64,000 bases of DNA from JBGRQA01 sp041725895 (lineage in GTDB: Bacteria > Bacteroidota > Bacteroidia > Bacteroidales > Marinifilaceae), in NCBI GenBank assembly GCA_041725895.1, contig JBGRQA010000011.1:1-64000 (forward strand). Reading direction: 5' to 3'. The translations under genes were made by a program, and so were the position numbers. How positions within the stretch are numbered: position 1 is the first letter of the stretch; each line of letters starts with the position of its first letter. This document shows, in pieces, positions 62,970 through 64,000 of this stretch. Below the pieces are notes generated by a model. The model did not search any database and had not been told where the DNA came from. It worked only from the letters and a program-made list of their open reading frames with translations.

Positions 62970-64000
62970 CTATGGAAATGGATGCGGATATTTATTCAGA
63001 TGATGAAAATCCCTGGCTGCATATCCCAACTTTTCAGGAACGGTATACAATCGATCACTTCCCAGGAAATAGAGTGGATAGGCTCCGGACAGAGGTACCA
63101 GCTGAGGTACGAACACCTTTATACTGTAGAAACCAATCTGCCGAATATCGGGTGTGGTGAGATCTTTGAACAAAACATTATAGTTCTTCTCCTTCAGTAA
63201 GCCCACAATGTGTTTGATCGTTTCCTGGTCAGTTAATTCCGGATTTTCATACAAATCGATCACTTTGGTAGGTTCAGCATTCACCCATTTGTCAAAAATG
63301 TGCCACAAGTCCTGACGCTTCACATAGAAGATGGAGTGCTGCTCAAAATCCATAATACTGGAATAATCATCATCGGGATGCCAGTCCTTCTTCTCTCCTA
63401 AAAGAAATCGGAAATAGGGAATGGTTTGACCAATCTCCTGAATAACCTTCTGAAGCGATTCTCCATAGCTAATTCGCGTAGAGGAACCAAATGCCACAAA
63501 CTTGCCGTACTCGGTTTCCCCAAAACAGATCCCCAGTACCGTAGGCACCTCTATATCGTAAGTAATGTCAAAAAAGTGCCATTGATAATGTTTGGGATAG
63601 TGGGCATCCAGGTAATCCTGAATCTCAGGTGTAATCTTAATTTTTTGAGGAACCAGATCCTGCATCCAGGTAATCACAAAACTATCGCGTTCAATTACCT
63701 CATACAAGCCGTTAAGAATGGCCTTGTAGTAATTGGAATGAGCGGCCAGACCGGTTGAAGTATTTATACTTACCCAATTTTCATCACGGGTAAAGGGCAT
63801 GTAGATAAACTGCCCGGGCACATAACTGGTTTCCCCATTGGTCAAATCTCTCATGGGAAACCAGGTAAGTTTCACATCCTCGGTAAAGGGCTGCACATTC
63901 AAACGGGGATCCTTGTACTGTTCATCATGAAACAAGGCATATTCACTGGGATGTACTCCCTTATGATCCAATTCGCTGTAGGAACAATGAATCCCCTCCT
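62970..64000 (-). CDS. YcaO-type azoline-forming cyclodehydratase (partial, runs off the window)
   Basis: The C-terminal 343 residues or so are present and the frame stays open to base 64000, so the start lies beyond. ATP/Mg-site motifs are visible: LYEVIERDSF, STRISYGESLQKVIQEIGQ and FYVKRQD. The protein ends HHLNKYPHPFP, the C-terminal PxPxP that is characteristic of TOMM cyclodehydratases and needed for catalysis. It turns Cys, Ser or Thr of a precursor peptide into azolines using ATP. A leader-binding/E1-like partner is not in the window and may be upstream or fused at the missing N-terminus. Confidence 0.92.
   Translation of the reverse strand, partial: EGIHCSYSELDHKGVHPSEYALFHDEQYKDPRLNVQPFTEDVKLTWFPMRDLTNGETSYVPGQFIYMPFTRDENWVSINTSTGLAAHSNYYKAILNGLYEVIERDSFVITWMQDLVPQKIKITPEIQDYLDAHYPKHYQWHFFDITYDIEVPTVLGICFGETEYGKFVAFGSSTRISYGESLQKVIQEIGQTIPYFRFLLGEKKDWHPDDDYSSIMDFEQHSIFYVKRQDLWHIFDKWVNAEPTKVIDLYENPELTDQETIKHIVGLLKEKNYNVLFKDLTTPDIRQIGFYSIKVFVPQLVPLSGAYPLYFLGSDRLYTVPEKLGYAARDFHHLNKYPHPFP

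Overview
The window looks like part of a Bacteroidota chromosome, most likely a marine member of the Bacteroidales/Marinilabiliales (Marinifilaceae-like; inferred from gene content, not tested). The support is: several TonB-dependent receptors with carboxypeptidase-regulatory-like N-termini; lipoproteins carrying the Bacteroidota surface-export signature of acidic residues after the lipid Cys; a promoter upstream of the cobalamin riboswitch that matches the Bacteroidota TTTG-N19-TAnnTTTG form exactly; and a cysteate synthase-like gene. I saw no tRNA, rRNA, CRISPR array or complete prophage.

Layout. 1-5.3 kb: a 21-bp tandem repeat, a PflX-type radical SAM protein, a membrane-anchored LytTR regulator and a TonB-dependent receptor. 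5.3-16.5 kb (+): an envelope export island headed by a TetR regulator. It holds two ABC half-exporters, a cation diffusion facilitator, a methyltransferase, an MMPL/RND transporter, a flavodoxin, a LolA-like periplasmic protein and a DUF1302-like barrel. Two matching GAAC-N3-GTTC palindromes sit where TetR operators would be expected. 16.7-26.4 kb (-): a vitamin B12 uptake operon behind a cobalamin riboswitch: btuB, btuG, a PKD-type surface lipoprotein and two paralogous leucine-rich-repeat surface lipoproteins. 26.4-27.7 kb: gene-poor, apparently decayed DNA, and a response regulator with Glu in place of the phosphoacceptor Asp.

28-55 kb is mostly household and small unknown genes: cysteate synthase, a one-domain degenerate DEAD-box protein, a RAYT transposase flanked by two REP-like palindromes, a U32 peptidase-family protein, M3 peptidase Dcp, DUF819, an AhpD-like protein, Lon, an amidase, YbaK, a TPR protein, DoxX-like, DUF302, a Cache histidine kinase, a 42-bp tandem array, an exported protein-isoaspartate methyltransferase, M28 peptidase, a His-rich secreted protein and a GlxA-type AraC regulator. 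55.4-56.4 kb has a duplicated terminator hairpin flanking a palindrome-rich insertion, and two tandem dodecins.

56.9-64 kb (-) is the most interesting part: a tightly packed operon that runs off the right edge. It encodes a YcaO cyclodehydratase ending in the PxPxP motif of azoline-forming enzymes, a SagB-type dehydrogenase, an ABC exporter pair, a small M50-like membrane metalloprotease, a secreted TPR-like protein and a TonB-dependent receptor. I read it as a thiazole/oxazole-modified peptide (TOMM) cluster with an unusual envelope module. The precursor and the leader-binding partner are presumably beyond base 64000.
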